Shown here piece after piece: positions 31,963 through 40,120 of a stretch of DNA of 64,000 nucleotides. Numbering within the stretch: the stretch's first letter is position 1; the number at the start of each line of letters is the position of its first letter. The position numbers and the translations under genes were made by a program. Under the pieces are notes generated by a model. The model was given only the letters and a program-made list of their open reading frames with translations, ran no database searches and had not been told where the DNA came from. Source of the DNA: Mycobacterium sp. IS-1742 (lineage in GTDB: Bacteria > Actinomycetota > Actinomycetes > Mycobacteriales > Mycobacteriaceae); assembly GCF_001500125.1 (NCBI RefSeq), contig NZ_LQIV01000007.1:1-64000 (forward strand), written 5' to 3'.

Positions 31963-33057
31963 TCAACAGGAGAAGACGAGCTGAAGGCCGTCGTGCCGGG
32001 TGGTCGCCAGCCGGCTCAGCGTCTGCGGCGCCTCGGCCAGCGGTGCGTAGTCGGTGATCAGGTGCGCCCGGACGTCGTCCCCGCGGACCTGCAGGAAGGC
32101 GACGGTCTCCGCGCTGAGGCGGTCGCGGTTCCACAGGTGACCCGTCCCCCGCGGCACCCGGCCGATCTGGGCGCAGCGCACCGACAGCCCGTTGTGGTGG
32201 AATTCCTCGCCGAGGCGGACGTCCCCGCACCCGTCCTGGTAGAACGCCAGATCGATGACGGTGCCCTGGGGTCGCAGCAGGCGCAGCGCCAGGGCCAGCG
32301 CGCTGCCCCGGCCACGGCACTGGAAGACCACGTCCGCACCGCGCTCGCCGACTCCGCCCCAGCGCCGCTTCACCGCGAGCGCCGGATCGCCGTCCCCCGG
32401 ATCCAGCGCCGTCAGGCCCAGGCGTTCGGCGATGTGCCGCCGTCCCGCCGTCTCGTCGAGCACCACGACGTCGGCCGCGCCGTGGTGGGCGGCCAGCAGC
32501 GCGGTCAGCAGACCGACGACGCCGGCGCCGACGACCGCGATCCGCCTGCCGCGCACGCCGTCACCCAGCGTCCGCACGTCGGCGCCCACGACGTCGGACG
32601 CGGCGTGCAACAGTCCGTTGGCGCAGATCGGCCCCATGTGCGCGACGTAGATCCCCAGCACCGCGTCGAACCCGGCGGGCAGCACGACGAACCGGTCGCG
32701 CAGCGCATCCGCCCGGTAACGGCTGCGGTGGCCGTATGTCATCGCCACGAGGTGACCGACGGCGAGCGACGGCACGCGACTCTCGACCACCCGGCCGACC
32801 TGCATGTAACCGAACCTCTTGACCGGGTAGCCGGCGTTCGGTTCGCCGGCGAGGAAGAGCCCGAGGTCGGCATCCCAATGCCGGTGCAGCGCCGGGTTCG
32901 TGCCCTTGACCCAGCTGAGGTCGGTCCCGGCGGACAGTCCGCTGAACACGGTCGCGACGTCGAACTGCCCCTCGGACAGGGCGCCGTCCGGCGGCTGCGG
33001 CTCACACGCGACCACGCCGGGCCGCTCGACGACCACGGTGTACCCGGCGTCAGCCAT
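31963..33057 (-). CDS. MDR-superfamily (zinc alcohol dehydrogenase-like) oxidoreductase
   Basis: 364 aa. The N-terminal GroES-like part has FSGLSAGTDLSWVKG instead of the usual Cys zinc ligand, and the Rossmann part has RRIAVVGAGVVGLLTALLAA (about 171-190). This form is often paired with a Gfo/Idh/MocA oxidoreductase in sugar modification, and here the partner overlaps it by 8 nt upstream. The substrate is unknown, probably a sugar or sugar nucleotide. Ends next to the bidirectional hairpin. Confidence 0.8.
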   Translation of the reverse strand: MADAGYTVVVERPGVVACEPQPPDGALSEGQFDVATVFSGLSAGTDLSWVKGTNPALHRHWDADLGLFLAGEPNAGYPVKRFGYMQVGRVVESRVPSLAVGHLVAMTYGHRSRYRADALRDRFVVLPAGFDAVLGIYVAHMGPICANGLLHAASDVVGADVRTLGDGVRGRRIAVVGAGVVGLLTALLAAHHGAADVVVLDETAGRRHIAERLGLTALDPGDGDPALAVKRRWGGVGERGADVVFQCRGRGSALALALRLLRPQGTVIDLAFYQDGCGDVRLGEEFHHNGLSVRCAQIGRVPRGTGHLWNRDRLSAETVAFLQVRGDDVRAHLITDYAPLAEAPQTLSRLATTRHDGLQLVFSC

Positions 33058-34024
33058 GGAGCGTCACCGGCCGCGCGCGGGCGGCGGATTCGGCGATGGC
33101 GCAGGCCACTTCGTGTGTGCGCAGGGCGTCCGCGTAGTCGACGAGGATGCCGTCGGGGCCCGCTCCGCGGCCCGTCACGGCGTCGATGAAGGCGCGGTCG
33201 GCGGCCCTCTTGGCGTCGTCGGGCTGGAGGTCGCGCTGCAGCGTTCCGTCGGCCGTGCGGGCCGTGATGCCGTCCTCGCGGACGGCGACGCTCACCGCGT
33301 CCCCGTGAATGTCGATGCCCGCGAGGTGTTTCCACGTCAGACAGCAGGCCGCGGCGACCGTGCCGACCGCGCCCGATTTGAAGCGCAGCGTCGCCGCGGT
33401 CGCCCCGTCGATGTCCGCATCGGGCGAGCGCGGCGGGGCCGCGTTCGCGAAGGCGCTGACCTCGGCGACCTCGCCGACCAGGTAGCGCAGCATGTCGAGT
33501 ACGTGCACCGCCTGTTCGACGATCTGCCCGCCGGACAGGTCCCGTCGGCACCACCACGCCACCGGCGGCACCCGGTCCAGCCACGACGCGACGGCGAGCC
33601 GGATCACACTGTCGCCCAACATCTCCCGCACCAGGCCGACGGCCGCCGAATACCGCCAGTGGTGGCCGACGGCGCTGGTCACACCCCGCTCGCCGATGAG
33701 GTCCGCGATGCGGCGGGCGGTGTCCGCATCGGTGCCGAGCGGCTTCTCGACGAACAGCGCGGCGCCCGCGGCGACGACCGACTCCTCGATCGGCCCGTGC
33801 GCGTGTGGGGGGACGCAGACGTAGACGGCATCCGGCGTGTCGGCCAGGAGGGCGGTCAGGTCGGGGACGACGGCGGCCCCGGTGGCGCGTGCGAACGCGT
33901 CGGCGGCGGATGCCGCGGGATCGGTGACGGAGGCGATCACGACGTCGGGCAGTTCGAGAAGGTGCCGGGCATGGCGGACGGCGACGCCACCGGCTCCGAC
34001 GAACGCCACTCTGCAGCGGGACAT
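33050..34024 (-). CDS. Gfo/Idh/MocA-family oxidoreductase
   Basis: 324 aa, NAD(P)-dependent, N-terminal Rossmann VAFVGAGGVAVRHARHL and the catalytic EKPLGTDADTARR (Lys of the EKP motif). Likely oxidises a sugar or cyclitol. ATG at 34024 with GGGGAGG 6 nt upstream is chosen over the GTG at 34030. Forms an operon with the MDR enzyme and is divergent from a GT4 glycosyltransferase, with a palindrome between them. The three may work on one glycan or glycolipid sugar. Confidence 0.88.
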   Translation of the reverse strand: MSRCRVAFVGAGGVAVRHARHLLELPDVVIASVTDPAASAADAFARATGAAVVPDLTALLADTPDAVYVCVPPHAHGPIEESVVAAGAALFVEKPLGTDADTARRIADLIGERGVTSAVGHHWRYSAAVGLVREMLGDSVIRLAVASWLDRVPPVAWWCRRDLSGGQIVEQAVHVLDMLRYLVGEVAEVSAFANAAPPRSPDADIDGATAATLRFKSGAVGTVAAACCLTWKHLAGIDIHGDAVSVAVREDGITARTADGTLQRDLQPDDAKRAADRAFIDAVTGRGAGPDGILVDYADALRTHEVACAIAESAARARPVTLHG

Positions 34025-34082
34025 GGGCACCCTCCCCTGGTTCGCGGTGGATACCCGCCGTTCGCGTCGGTATGCATTTTTT

Positions 34083-34094
34083 GACGTATACGTC
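34083..34094. promoter_or_regulatory. 12-bp palindrome between divergent sugar genes
   Basis: GACGTATACGTC, perfect, in the AT-richer 95-bp gap between the Gfo/Idh/MocA gene and the glycosyltransferase. Preceded by a T-run. Candidate operator or promoter core shared by both directions; no regulator is adjacent. Confidence 0.45.
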
Positions 34095-34119
34095 GAATCT
34101 CACCGGGTATCCGCATGCC

Positions 34120-35358
34120 ATGTCGCTGACGGTGCTGATCAACGCGGGCCCGTGGCTGACAGTGCCGCCGCGCGGATACGGCGGCATCGAGAACATGATC
34201 GCGACGTTGATCCCGGAGTTGCGCGGCGCCGGCGTGCGGGTGGTCCTGGCCACCGTCGGGGGCAGCACGGTCGACGTCGACGAGAAGATCGTCACCTTCG
34301 ACGAACCGCAGTTCCGGCATCTCACCGAGCCGTACAACCAGGTGATGGGCATCGCCGCCACCCACATGCACCGGTTGGTGACGGAGTTGGCGCACCGCGG
34401 TGACGTCGACCTCGTGCACGACCACCTCGAGGCGGTGGGGCCGACCGTGCTCGCGGCGGCCGGGCGCCGGCTGCCGCCGGTTCTGCACACGTTGCACTGG
34501 GATCTGTCCAAACACCCTGACCTGTACGGGAATCTGTCGGTCGACCACCTCTGGGTGAACGGTGTGTCGGCCGCGCAGATCGCCCGCGGACCTGAGCCGT
34601 TGCGGCAGCGCAGCCTCGGCCACGTCCACCTCGCGACGTCGCTGACCCGGACGGCCCCTCGCGATCCGGCGCCCAAGGGCCGACACGTCGCCCTCGTCGC
34701 GCGGATCTCGCCGACCAAGGGTCAGCATGTGGCCGCACGGCTGGCCCACCGGTGCGGTGTCGACCTCGTGCTGGCCGGCCCGGTCGGCCCGTACGCGAAC
34801 GCCGCGGACCTGGCGGCGGACCCTCACGCCGAGCGGTATCCCGACGTGCGGTACCACCGCGACGCGGTGGCGCCGCTGATCGACAACCGGCGGGTGCGCT
34901 GGGTCGGCAGCCTCGAGGGGGAGGCCCGCGACCACCTGGTCGCCACGGCGCGGGCCACGCTGTTCCCGCTCACCTGGGAGGAGCCGGGCGGCACCGCGGT
35001 GATCGAGTCGCTGGCGCTGGGCACACCGGTGGTGGCCTACCGGCGGGGGTGTCTGCCGGAGTTGGTCACCCCCGACACCGGCCGGCTCGCCGATCCGGGC
35101 GACGAGACGGCGCTGGCCGGCCTGCTCTCGCAAACCGACGAGATCGATCCGGCCCGGTGCCGCGCGGAGGCGCGGCGGCGGTTCTCCCCCGCGGTGATGG
35201 CCGCCGGATATCTCCGGATGTACGCGGAATGCGTCCACCGCGGTCACACACCGCGGCTGCTCAGTACGCGTCGTGCAGGCGGATCCACTCGTACGGCGGC
35301 CGCTGGGGCCGGCCTGACGGCGAGTCCTCCCACGTCTCCTGACGGTCGTACGGGGTGA
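34120..35358 (+). CDS. GT4-family glycosyltransferase (GT-B fold)
   Basis: 412 aa. N-terminal acceptor domain with PPRGYGGIENMIATLI and DLVHDHLEAVG; C-terminal donor domain with ARISPTKGQHVAARLA and the family EX7E region WEEPGGTAVIESLALGTPVVAYRRG. Retaining transferase using a nucleotide sugar, cytoplasmic. ATG at 34120 (MSLTVLINAGP) is preferred to 34072, whose extra 16 residues do not fit the fold; neither has a good SD. The C-terminal 25 residues are low-complexity. Divergent from two sugar oxidoreductases. Confidence 0.85.
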   Translation: MSLTVLINAGPWLTVPPRGYGGIENMIATLIPELRGAGVRVVLATVGGSTVDVDEKIVTFDEPQFRHLTEPYNQVMGIAATHMHRLVTELAHRGDVDLVHDHLEAVGPTVLAAAGRRLPPVLHTLHWDLSKHPDLYGNLSVDHLWVNGVSAAQIARGPEPLRQRSLGHVHLATSLTRTAPRDPAPKGRHVALVARISPTKGQHVAARLAHRCGVDLVLAGPVGPYANAADLAADPHAERYPDVRYHRDAVAPLIDNRRVRWVGSLEGEARDHLVATARATLFPLTWEEPGGTAVIESLALGTPVVAYRRGCLPELVTPDTGRLADPGDETALAGLLSQTDEIDPARCRAEARRRFSPAVMAAGYLRMYAECVHRGHTPRLLSTRRAGGSTRTAAAGAGLTASPPTSPDGRTG

Positions 35359-35359
35359 G

Positions 35360-35373
35360 GCCGAGCGCTCGGC
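35360..35373. other. 14-bp palindrome between convergent stops
   Basis: GCCGAGCGCTCGGC is perfectly self-complementary and lies between the stop of the glycosyltransferase and the stop of the F420 enzyme. It has no loop or T-run; it may act as a weak transcription end or be incidental. Confidence 0.35.
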
Positions 35374-36266
35374 TACCCCCGGCCCTTCACCGCGTCGGCG
35401 ATCCGGTTGAGCTGACCGATGTCGGAACTGGTCGGGATGAGGTGGACCTCGTCGGTGCCGATCTCGTCGAACCGTTCGAGCACCGCGAGCAGATCGTCCT
35501 CGGTGCCGGCGAACCCCGTCGCCGGAGCCATCGCGTCGACGTACTCGCCCGGGATCCAGTTCATATAGCGGCGCAGGTGCCGGTGCACCTGGGCACGCGC
35601 CTCGTCGCGCTCGCCGACTGCGAACCAAAACGACGTCGCCAGGTGCGGCCGCGGCTTGCCCGCGTCCGCCCAGGCGGTGCGGGCGACGTCGAACAGCTCG
35701 TCCTGTTTGGCCGGGTCGAGGTCGAGGATGGTGCCCGCCATGCCGTCGGCCCACGCGGCCGCGCTGCGCACCGTCTTGGGTCCGATGGTGCCGACCAGCA
35801 GCGGCGGGCCGCCCGGTTGCACCGGCGGCGGCCCCACCGGCAGCACGGATTCGGTGACCTTCTCCCCGGCCCAGACCCGCTTCATCACCGCGACCCGCTC
35901 CGCCATCTGCCGCATGGTCTGGGTGGCCGGGTCCGCGCCGACCGCCTCGTAGTCCTCGTGCCTGCCGCCGACGCCGATGCCGACCGTCAACCGGCCGCCG
36001 CTGATGAGATCGCCGGTCGCGAGCGCCTTGGCGAGCATGACCGGATCGTGCAACTGCGGTACGACCACCGTCGTCACCAACCGCACGCGCTCCGTCCACG
36101 CCGCCACCGCACCGAGCAGCGTCAGGCTGTCGGGGTTGTCGAACGCGATCCGCTCACCCCAGCACAGCGCGGAGAACGGCCCCTCGTCGACCGTCCGGGC
36201 CCACGCGCGCAGCGTCGCGGAGTCGAGATCGGGCTCCATCACCGGCAGGGTCATTCCGATTCGCAC
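35373..36266 (-). CDS. LLM-class F420-dependent oxidoreductase
   Basis: 297-aa luciferase-like TIM barrel of the actinobacterial F420 group: N-terminal GMTLPVMEPDLD, LVTTVVVPQLHDPVMLAKALATGDLISGGRL (in parts) and the glycine pattern VGIGVGGRHEDYEAVG. The C-terminal IPTSSDIGQLNRIADAV fits the family. The substrate is not predictable. GTG start at 36266. An 18-bp perfect palindrome lies 17 bp upstream, between it and the two-component operon. Confidence 0.85.
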   Translation of the reverse strand: MRIGMTLPVMEPDLDSATLRAWARTVDEGPFSALCWGERIAFDNPDSLTLLGAVAAWTERVRLVTTVVVPQLHDPVMLAKALATGDLISGGRLTVGIGVGGRHEDYEAVGADPATQTMRQMAERVAVMKRVWAGEKVTESVLPVGPPPVQPGGPPLLVGTIGPKTVRSAAAWADGMAGTILDLDPAKQDELFDVARTAWADAGKPRPHLATSFWFAVGERDEARAQVHRHLRRYMNWIPGEYVDAMAPATGFAGTEDDLLAVLERFDEIGTDEVHLIPTSSDIGQLNRIADAVKGRG

Positions 36267-36282
36267 CCCGCGATTCTGGCAT

Positions 36283-36300
36283 CCGGGGGTTAACCCCCGG
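36283..36300. promoter_or_regulatory. 18-bp perfect palindrome upstream of F420 enzyme and two-component operon
   Basis: CCGGGGGTTAACCCCCGG is a perfect palindrome with a GTTAAC core, located between the divergent F420 oxidoreductase (17 bp away) and the sensor kinase (56 bp away). Candidate operator, possibly for the adjacent NarL-type regulator; it could also form a cruciform or hairpin. Confidence 0.55.
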
Positions 36301-36344
36301 CCGGCTCGGCGGAAAACGCTGTGTCGCAGCGGACGCGCACTCCA

Positions 36345-36350
36345 TAGGTT
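36345..36350 (+). promoter_or_regulatory. -10 box for a leaderless sensor-kinase mRNA
   Basis: TAGGTT ends 6 nt before the ATG at 36357, the textbook distance for a transcript starting at the A of ATG. No SD is present. Confidence 0.5.
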
Positions 36351-36356
36351 AAATGC

Positions 36357-37661
36357 ATGGTCGCAGTCACCAGCCCCCCACCGGCGTCCCTCGCGGTCGG
36401 TGACACCCCGTCACCACCGCGCACCATCGGCATCGTCCCGACGGCCTCCATGCTGACCGGCGCCGCCATCGGCGTGGTGTGGTTCTGGATCCCGTTGGGG
36501 ATCCTGGTGCTCGGCACCTCCTCGATCCCGTCGGTCATCGGATTCATCCTCGCCGCAGTGGTTTTCGTCTACCTCGTCCGAGGGATCGACCGCGTCGAGC
36601 GTGTGCGCAGCGAAGCGGTGTTCGGGATGGGCATCGGGCGCCCGTTCCGCCGCCTGACCACCTACACCGGATTCCAGGGCTGGCTGCATCAGCTGTGGCT
36701 GGACGTCAGCAGCGCCCGGTTCTGGAAGACGTTCGGCCACCACTACCTGCGGATGGTCTACGACATCCTGGCGACCGCGCTGGCCTTCGCGCTGCTGGCA
36801 TTCGGGTTCCTGGCGCCCGCGGCCGCCCTCGCCGTCGACCACAGCGACGACGCCGCGGGTCTGGCGTTCCTCCCACCGGCGCTCGCGTGGCCGCTGGCCG
36901 TGGTGGCCGTGGCGGCGTCGGTCGGGATCGTGGTGTTCGCACCCGCACTCGACGCGATCATCGACCGCCGGCTGCTCACCCCGTCGCCCACCGCGGCACT
37001 GAAATACGAGGTGAGCGCGCTCAGCGATGCCCGGGCGGGCGCGGTCTCGTCGGCGCAGACCGAACGCCACCGCATCGAACGGGATCTGCACGACAGCGTC
37101 CAGCCGCGGCTGGTGTCGCTGGCCATGGCGATCGGCCTGGCGCAGACGAAGCTCGACACCGATCTGCCCGCGGCGAAGCAGCTCATCGCCGAGGCGCACG
37201 ACGAGGCGAAGAACGCTCTGGTCGACCTGCGCAACGTGGTGCGGGGCATCGCGCCGACGATCCTGGCCGACCGTGGGCTCGACGCGGCGCTGTCCGCCGT
37301 CGTGCAGCGGGCCGAGAACTCCGGAGTGCCCACGACATTGAACCTGCACCTGCCGCGGCGACTGCCTGACGAGACCGAATCCGTCGCCTACTTCGTCGTC
37401 GCCGAGGCCCTGACCAACGTCGCCAAACACGCCGGTGCCAGTCAGGCCGTGGTCACCGTGCGGTTCGACGAACCGTCGAACTCGTTGTATGTGTCCGTCT
37501 TCGACGACGGACGCGGCGGCGCGGCGATCGCCGACGACGACAACGCCACGGGCCTGCGGGGTCTCGACGAACGGGTGCGCGCGGCGCGCGGCACGTTCTC
37601 CGTGTCCAGCCCGGCGACCGGGCCCACGATCGTCACCGCGGTGCTGCCATGCGCATCGTGA
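36357..37661 (+). CDS. NarL-type sensor histidine kinase
   Basis: 434 aa. About four membrane helices in the first 215 residues form a sensor of the type seen in PspC/putative-sensor kinases; HisKA_3 has the phosphorylated His in RIERDLHDSVQPRLVSLAM (about residue 244), and the ATPase domain has VAEALTNVAKHAGA and DDGRGGA...GLRGLDERV. The response regulator overlaps by 13 nt. The signal is unknown; association with a DUF4097 protein suggests envelope stress. Confidence 0.92.
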   Translation: MVAVTSPPPASLAVGDTPSPPRTIGIVPTASMLTGAAIGVVWFWIPLGILVLGTSSIPSVIGFILAAVVFVYLVRGIDRVERVRSEAVFGMGIGRPFRRLTTYTGFQGWLHQLWLDVSSARFWKTFGHHYLRMVYDILATALAFALLAFGFLAPAAALAVDHSDDAAGLAFLPPALAWPLAVVAVAASVGIVVFAPALDAIIDRRLLTPSPTAALKYEVSALSDARAGAVSSAQTERHRIERDLHDSVQPRLVSLAMAIGLAQTKLDTDLPAAKQLIAEAHDEAKNALVDLRNVVRGIAPTILADRGLDAALSAVVQRAENSGVPTTLNLHLPRRLPDETESVAYFVVAEALTNVAKHAGASQAVVTVRFDEPSNSLYVSVFDDGRGGAAIADDDNATGLRGLDERVRAARGTFSVSSPATGPTIVTAVLPCAS

Positions 37662-38293
37662 TCGCCGAGGATTCCGCGCTGCTGCGCGCCGGGATCGAAC
37701 GCATCCTCGCCGACGCCGGCCACGAGGTGGTCGCCGGCGTCCCCGATGCCACCAACCTGTTGCGGCTGGTCAACGAGACCCGTCCCGATCTGGCGATCCT
37801 CGACGTGCGGATGCCGCCGACCTTCACCGACGAGGGCATCCGGGCCGCCGCGTTGCTGCGCAGCCAGAACCCCGAGTCCCCGGTCCTGGTCCTGTCGCAC
37901 TACGTGGAACAGCGCTACGCCGCCGAGCTGATCGCCTCGGACACCAGGGGTTTCGGCTATCTGCTCAAGGACCGGGTGGCCGACGTGCCCGCCTTCCTCG
38001 ATGCCGTCGAGGTCGGCGGCGGCGGCGGCACGGTGCTCGATCCCGAGGTGGTCTCGCAGATCCTGGTGCGCTCCCACCGGCGCGCCGCTCTCGAACAACT
38101 CACGCCCCGCGAGCACGAGGTGCTCCAGCTCATGGCCGAGGGGAAGACGAACTCGGCGATCGCGAGCGGGATGCACATCTCGGTCGGATCGGCCGAGAAA
38201 CACATCGCCTCCATCTTCACCAAGCTGAACCTGGCCCCCGACGAGACCGAGAACCGCCGCGTCCTGGCGGTCCTGCGGTTCCTCGAATCCTGA
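37649..38293 (+). CDS. NarL/FixJ-family response regulator
   Basis: 214 aa. Receiver with phospho-acceptor Asp in LAILDVRMPP (about residue 54) and Lys in YLLKDRV; C-terminal LuxR HTH LTPREHEVLQLMAEGKTN, then SAEKHIASIFTKLNL. Translationally coupled to the upstream kinase. Probable targets: its own operon and the neighbouring DUF4097 gene. Confidence 0.93.
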   Translation: MRIVIAEDSALLRAGIERILADAGHEVVAGVPDATNLLRLVNETRPDLAILDVRMPPTFTDEGIRAAALLRSQNPESPVLVLSHYVEQRYAAELIASDTRGFGYLLKDRVADVPAFLDAVEVGGGGGTVLDPEVVSQILVRSHRRAALEQLTPREHEVLQLMAEGKTNSAIASGMHISVGSAEKHIASIFTKLNLAPDETENRRVLAVLRFLES

Positions 38294-38312
38294 ACGCGTG
38301 GAAGGACTCCCG

Positions 38313-39206
38313 ATGACGACCCTCACCCCTCCACCTCCCGCCCCGGTCGGCCCGCCGCCCGAACTGTCCCCCGGGGGCCGGACCGCACTGCGGGGCGTGC
38401 TCATCGCCGCAGCGGCGGTGCTGGTGGTCGGCAGCGTTGCGGCGCTGGCGGTCACGGCATGGGGGCTGAGCACCGTGCGCGTGCTCAGCGACAGCCATGC
38501 GCTCCCTTCGGCCATGCGGTCGCTGGTGATCGACACCGCCGACATCCCGGTGGCCGTGCGCATCACCAGCGATCCGCAGGCCCGCGAGGGCCGCGCGAAC
38601 CTGCGCCTGGTGAACACCGCGAGCGGCGGCGAGCATCGGCTGGCGGTCACCACGGCCGGGCCGGAGACCCGCATCGTGCTCGAGGGTGAGCCGTCGCCAG
38701 CGTTCGGCTGGGCGCGAGGCGGGGAGATCACCGTCGCACTCCCACCCGAACAGGCCCGCCGGCTCAGCGTGCGCACCCAGCAGGAGACGGGTGTGGTGCT
38801 CGCCGACGCCGACGTCGATCAGCTGAGCGCGCGGACCACCCGAGGGGCGATCGTGCTCAGCGGATCGGCCCGGCGCATCGAGGTGCAGACCGTCGAGGGA
38901 GAGGTGACCGCACGCGACCCGATCTCGGTGCGGGAGCGGTTCGCGGCCACCACATCCGACGGCGACATCGTCGTCGACTTCCGCGACGCCGCGCCGCGCA
39001 CCGTCGAGGCGATCAGCCGCACGGGCGAGATCGTCCTCGGGGTCCCCGACCGCGGGCCCTATCTGGTGCGCGCACAGTCCGGTGACTCGACGCAGGTGCG
39101 GGTGCCGGAGACCTCCCAGGCCGGCGAAGCGACGAGCCAGATCACCGCGCGCACCGACACCGGCAGCGTCGTGATCGAGGAGACCGAGGGCGACTGGCAC
39201 CGCTGA
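38313..39206 (+). CDS. DUF4097-type membrane-anchored beta-repeat protein
   Basis: 297 aa. A Pro-rich N-terminus, one membrane helix (about 30-52, LIAAAAVLVVGSVAALAVTAWG), then an extracytoplasmic domain of repeating beta strands of the DUF4097 putative-adhesin type (TRGAIVLSGSARRIEVQTVEG, in parts; TSDGDIVVDF; RTGEIVLG; DTGSVVIEE). ATG at 38313 with GAAGGA 6 nt upstream, 19 bp after the regulator gene, so it is the third gene of the two-component operon and may be the sensed or regulated envelope component. Confidence 0.78.
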   Translation: MTTLTPPPPAPVGPPPELSPGGRTALRGVLIAAAAVLVVGSVAALAVTAWGLSTVRVLSDSHALPSAMRSLVIDTADIPVAVRITSDPQAREGRANLRLVNTASGGEHRLAVTTAGPETRIVLEGEPSPAFGWARGGEITVALPPEQARRLSVRTQQETGVVLADADVDQLSARTTRGAIVLSGSARRIEVQTVEGEVTARDPISVRERFAATTSDGDIVVDFRDAAPRTVEAISRTGEIVLGVPDRGPYLVRAQSGDSTQVRVPETSQAGEATSQITARTDTGSVVIEETEGDWHR

Positions 39207-39353
39207 ACACCTCGATTCTGCCAACGGCCGGTCAATCCCTGCCAGCGGAAATCATCGGCCTCACCTGCTGGTTTGACCAGTCAGGAAACAACGAAAGCGT
39301 CCGAACCGCGACCACCGCCACGGCTCGAACATCACCGGAGAGAAGCGAGAGAA

Positions 39354-39602
39354 ATGACCAAGTTCGCAGCCACCACACTGTTCGCCGGCGCCGCCGCCAC
39401 CGCCATCCTCGGCCTGGCCGCCCCCGCCCAGGCCGCCCCGGCCGGACCGGGCAACGCGCAGAACACCATCGAGCAGCTCGACGACCGCGGCTACGCGGTG
39501 CGGGTCAACCACCAGGGCATGGTCAAGCCGCTCGATGAGTCCAGCATCGTCTCGGTCCGCTACGACAACGACGACCGCGTCGTCTACGTCACCGTCCGCT
39601 GA
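39354..39602 (+). CDS. Small secreted protein of unknown function
   Basis: 82 aa: signal peptide MTKFAATTLFAGAAATAILG, cleavage after PAQA, leaving a 52-residue acidic domain (NTIEQLDDRGYAVRVN, then VSVRYDNDDRVVYVTVR) without Cys. ATG at 39354 is preceded by GAGAAGCGAGAGAA; the longer frame is spurious. A perfect intrinsic terminator follows, so it is a single-gene transcript. Related short proteins occur widely in mycobacteria; no function is known. Confidence 0.75.
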   Translation: MTKFAATTLFAGAAATAILGLAAPAQAAPAGPGNAQNTIEQLDDRGYAVRVNHQGMVKPLDESSIVSVRYDNDDRVVYVTVR

Positions 39603-39616
39603 CAGCGATCCACGGG

Positions 39617-39647
39617 GGGGCCACCCGGAAACCGGGTGGCCCCTTTT
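39617..39647 (+). terminator. Intrinsic terminator of the small secreted protein gene
   Basis: GGGGCCACCCGG (39617-39628), loop AAA, CCGGGTGGCCCC (39632-39643), then TTTT: a 12-bp perfect stem 15 nt after the stop. The most classical terminator in the window. Confidence 0.92.
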
Positions 39648-39756
39648 CGTGCGCTCGGCCGTCAGAGGCGCGCACAACGATCGGGAACTCCGCCGCGGTG
39701 GCGCAGGCGAGGAACTACGCTCGACCTGGGCTGACAGCGAACTTCCGGGAGCCGAC

Positions 39757-40119
39757 ATGGAGCGATTGAAACGCGAGGACATCCCGGCGGTCGTGGAGGG
39801 CGATGGCGTGGACTTCCGCAGCCGAGAGGTCGGGGAGATGTCGATCGCGTGGGTTCGGCTGGCGGCGGGAACCGATCTGCGGCCGGCCCTGGTGGGACTC
39901 GACGACGATCTCTGTCAGTGCCCTCATTGGGGCTACATGCTTACCGGCGAACTGCGTATGCACACCCGGGATGGACAGCACGTCTACACCGCCGGGGACG
40001 CGTTCTACTGGGCCGCGGGGCACGCACCCGAGGCGATCACGGATTGCGAGTACGTCGATTTCTCGCCCACCGCAAGCATCACGCCAGTGCTCGATCACAT
40101 CACGGGCGCAGGCGGCTGA
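39757..40119 (+). CDS. Cupin-domain protein
   Basis: 120 aa, single small beta-barrel: CPHWGYMLTGELRMHTRDG (metal-binding His and Glu region) and YTAGDAFYWAAGHAPE. ATG at 39757 with GGGAG about 8 nt upstream; the open frame upstream overlaps the terminator and is not used. The enzyme or sensor role is unknown. Its stop is 1 bp from the convergent exporter stop. Confidence 0.75.
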   Translation: MERLKREDIPAVVEGDGVDFRSREVGEMSIAWVRLAAGTDLRPALVGLDDDLCQCPHWGYMLTGELRMHTRDGQHVYTAGDAFYWAAGHAPEAITDCEYVDFSPTASITPVLDHITGAGG

Positions 40120-40120
40120 G

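Noticed and set aside
34072..34119. ATG at 34072 as glycosyltransferase start
   Set aside because: It would translate through the palindrome and T-run; the GT-B fold begins at MSLTVLINAGP (34120). Not excluded, because neither start has a clear ribosome site.
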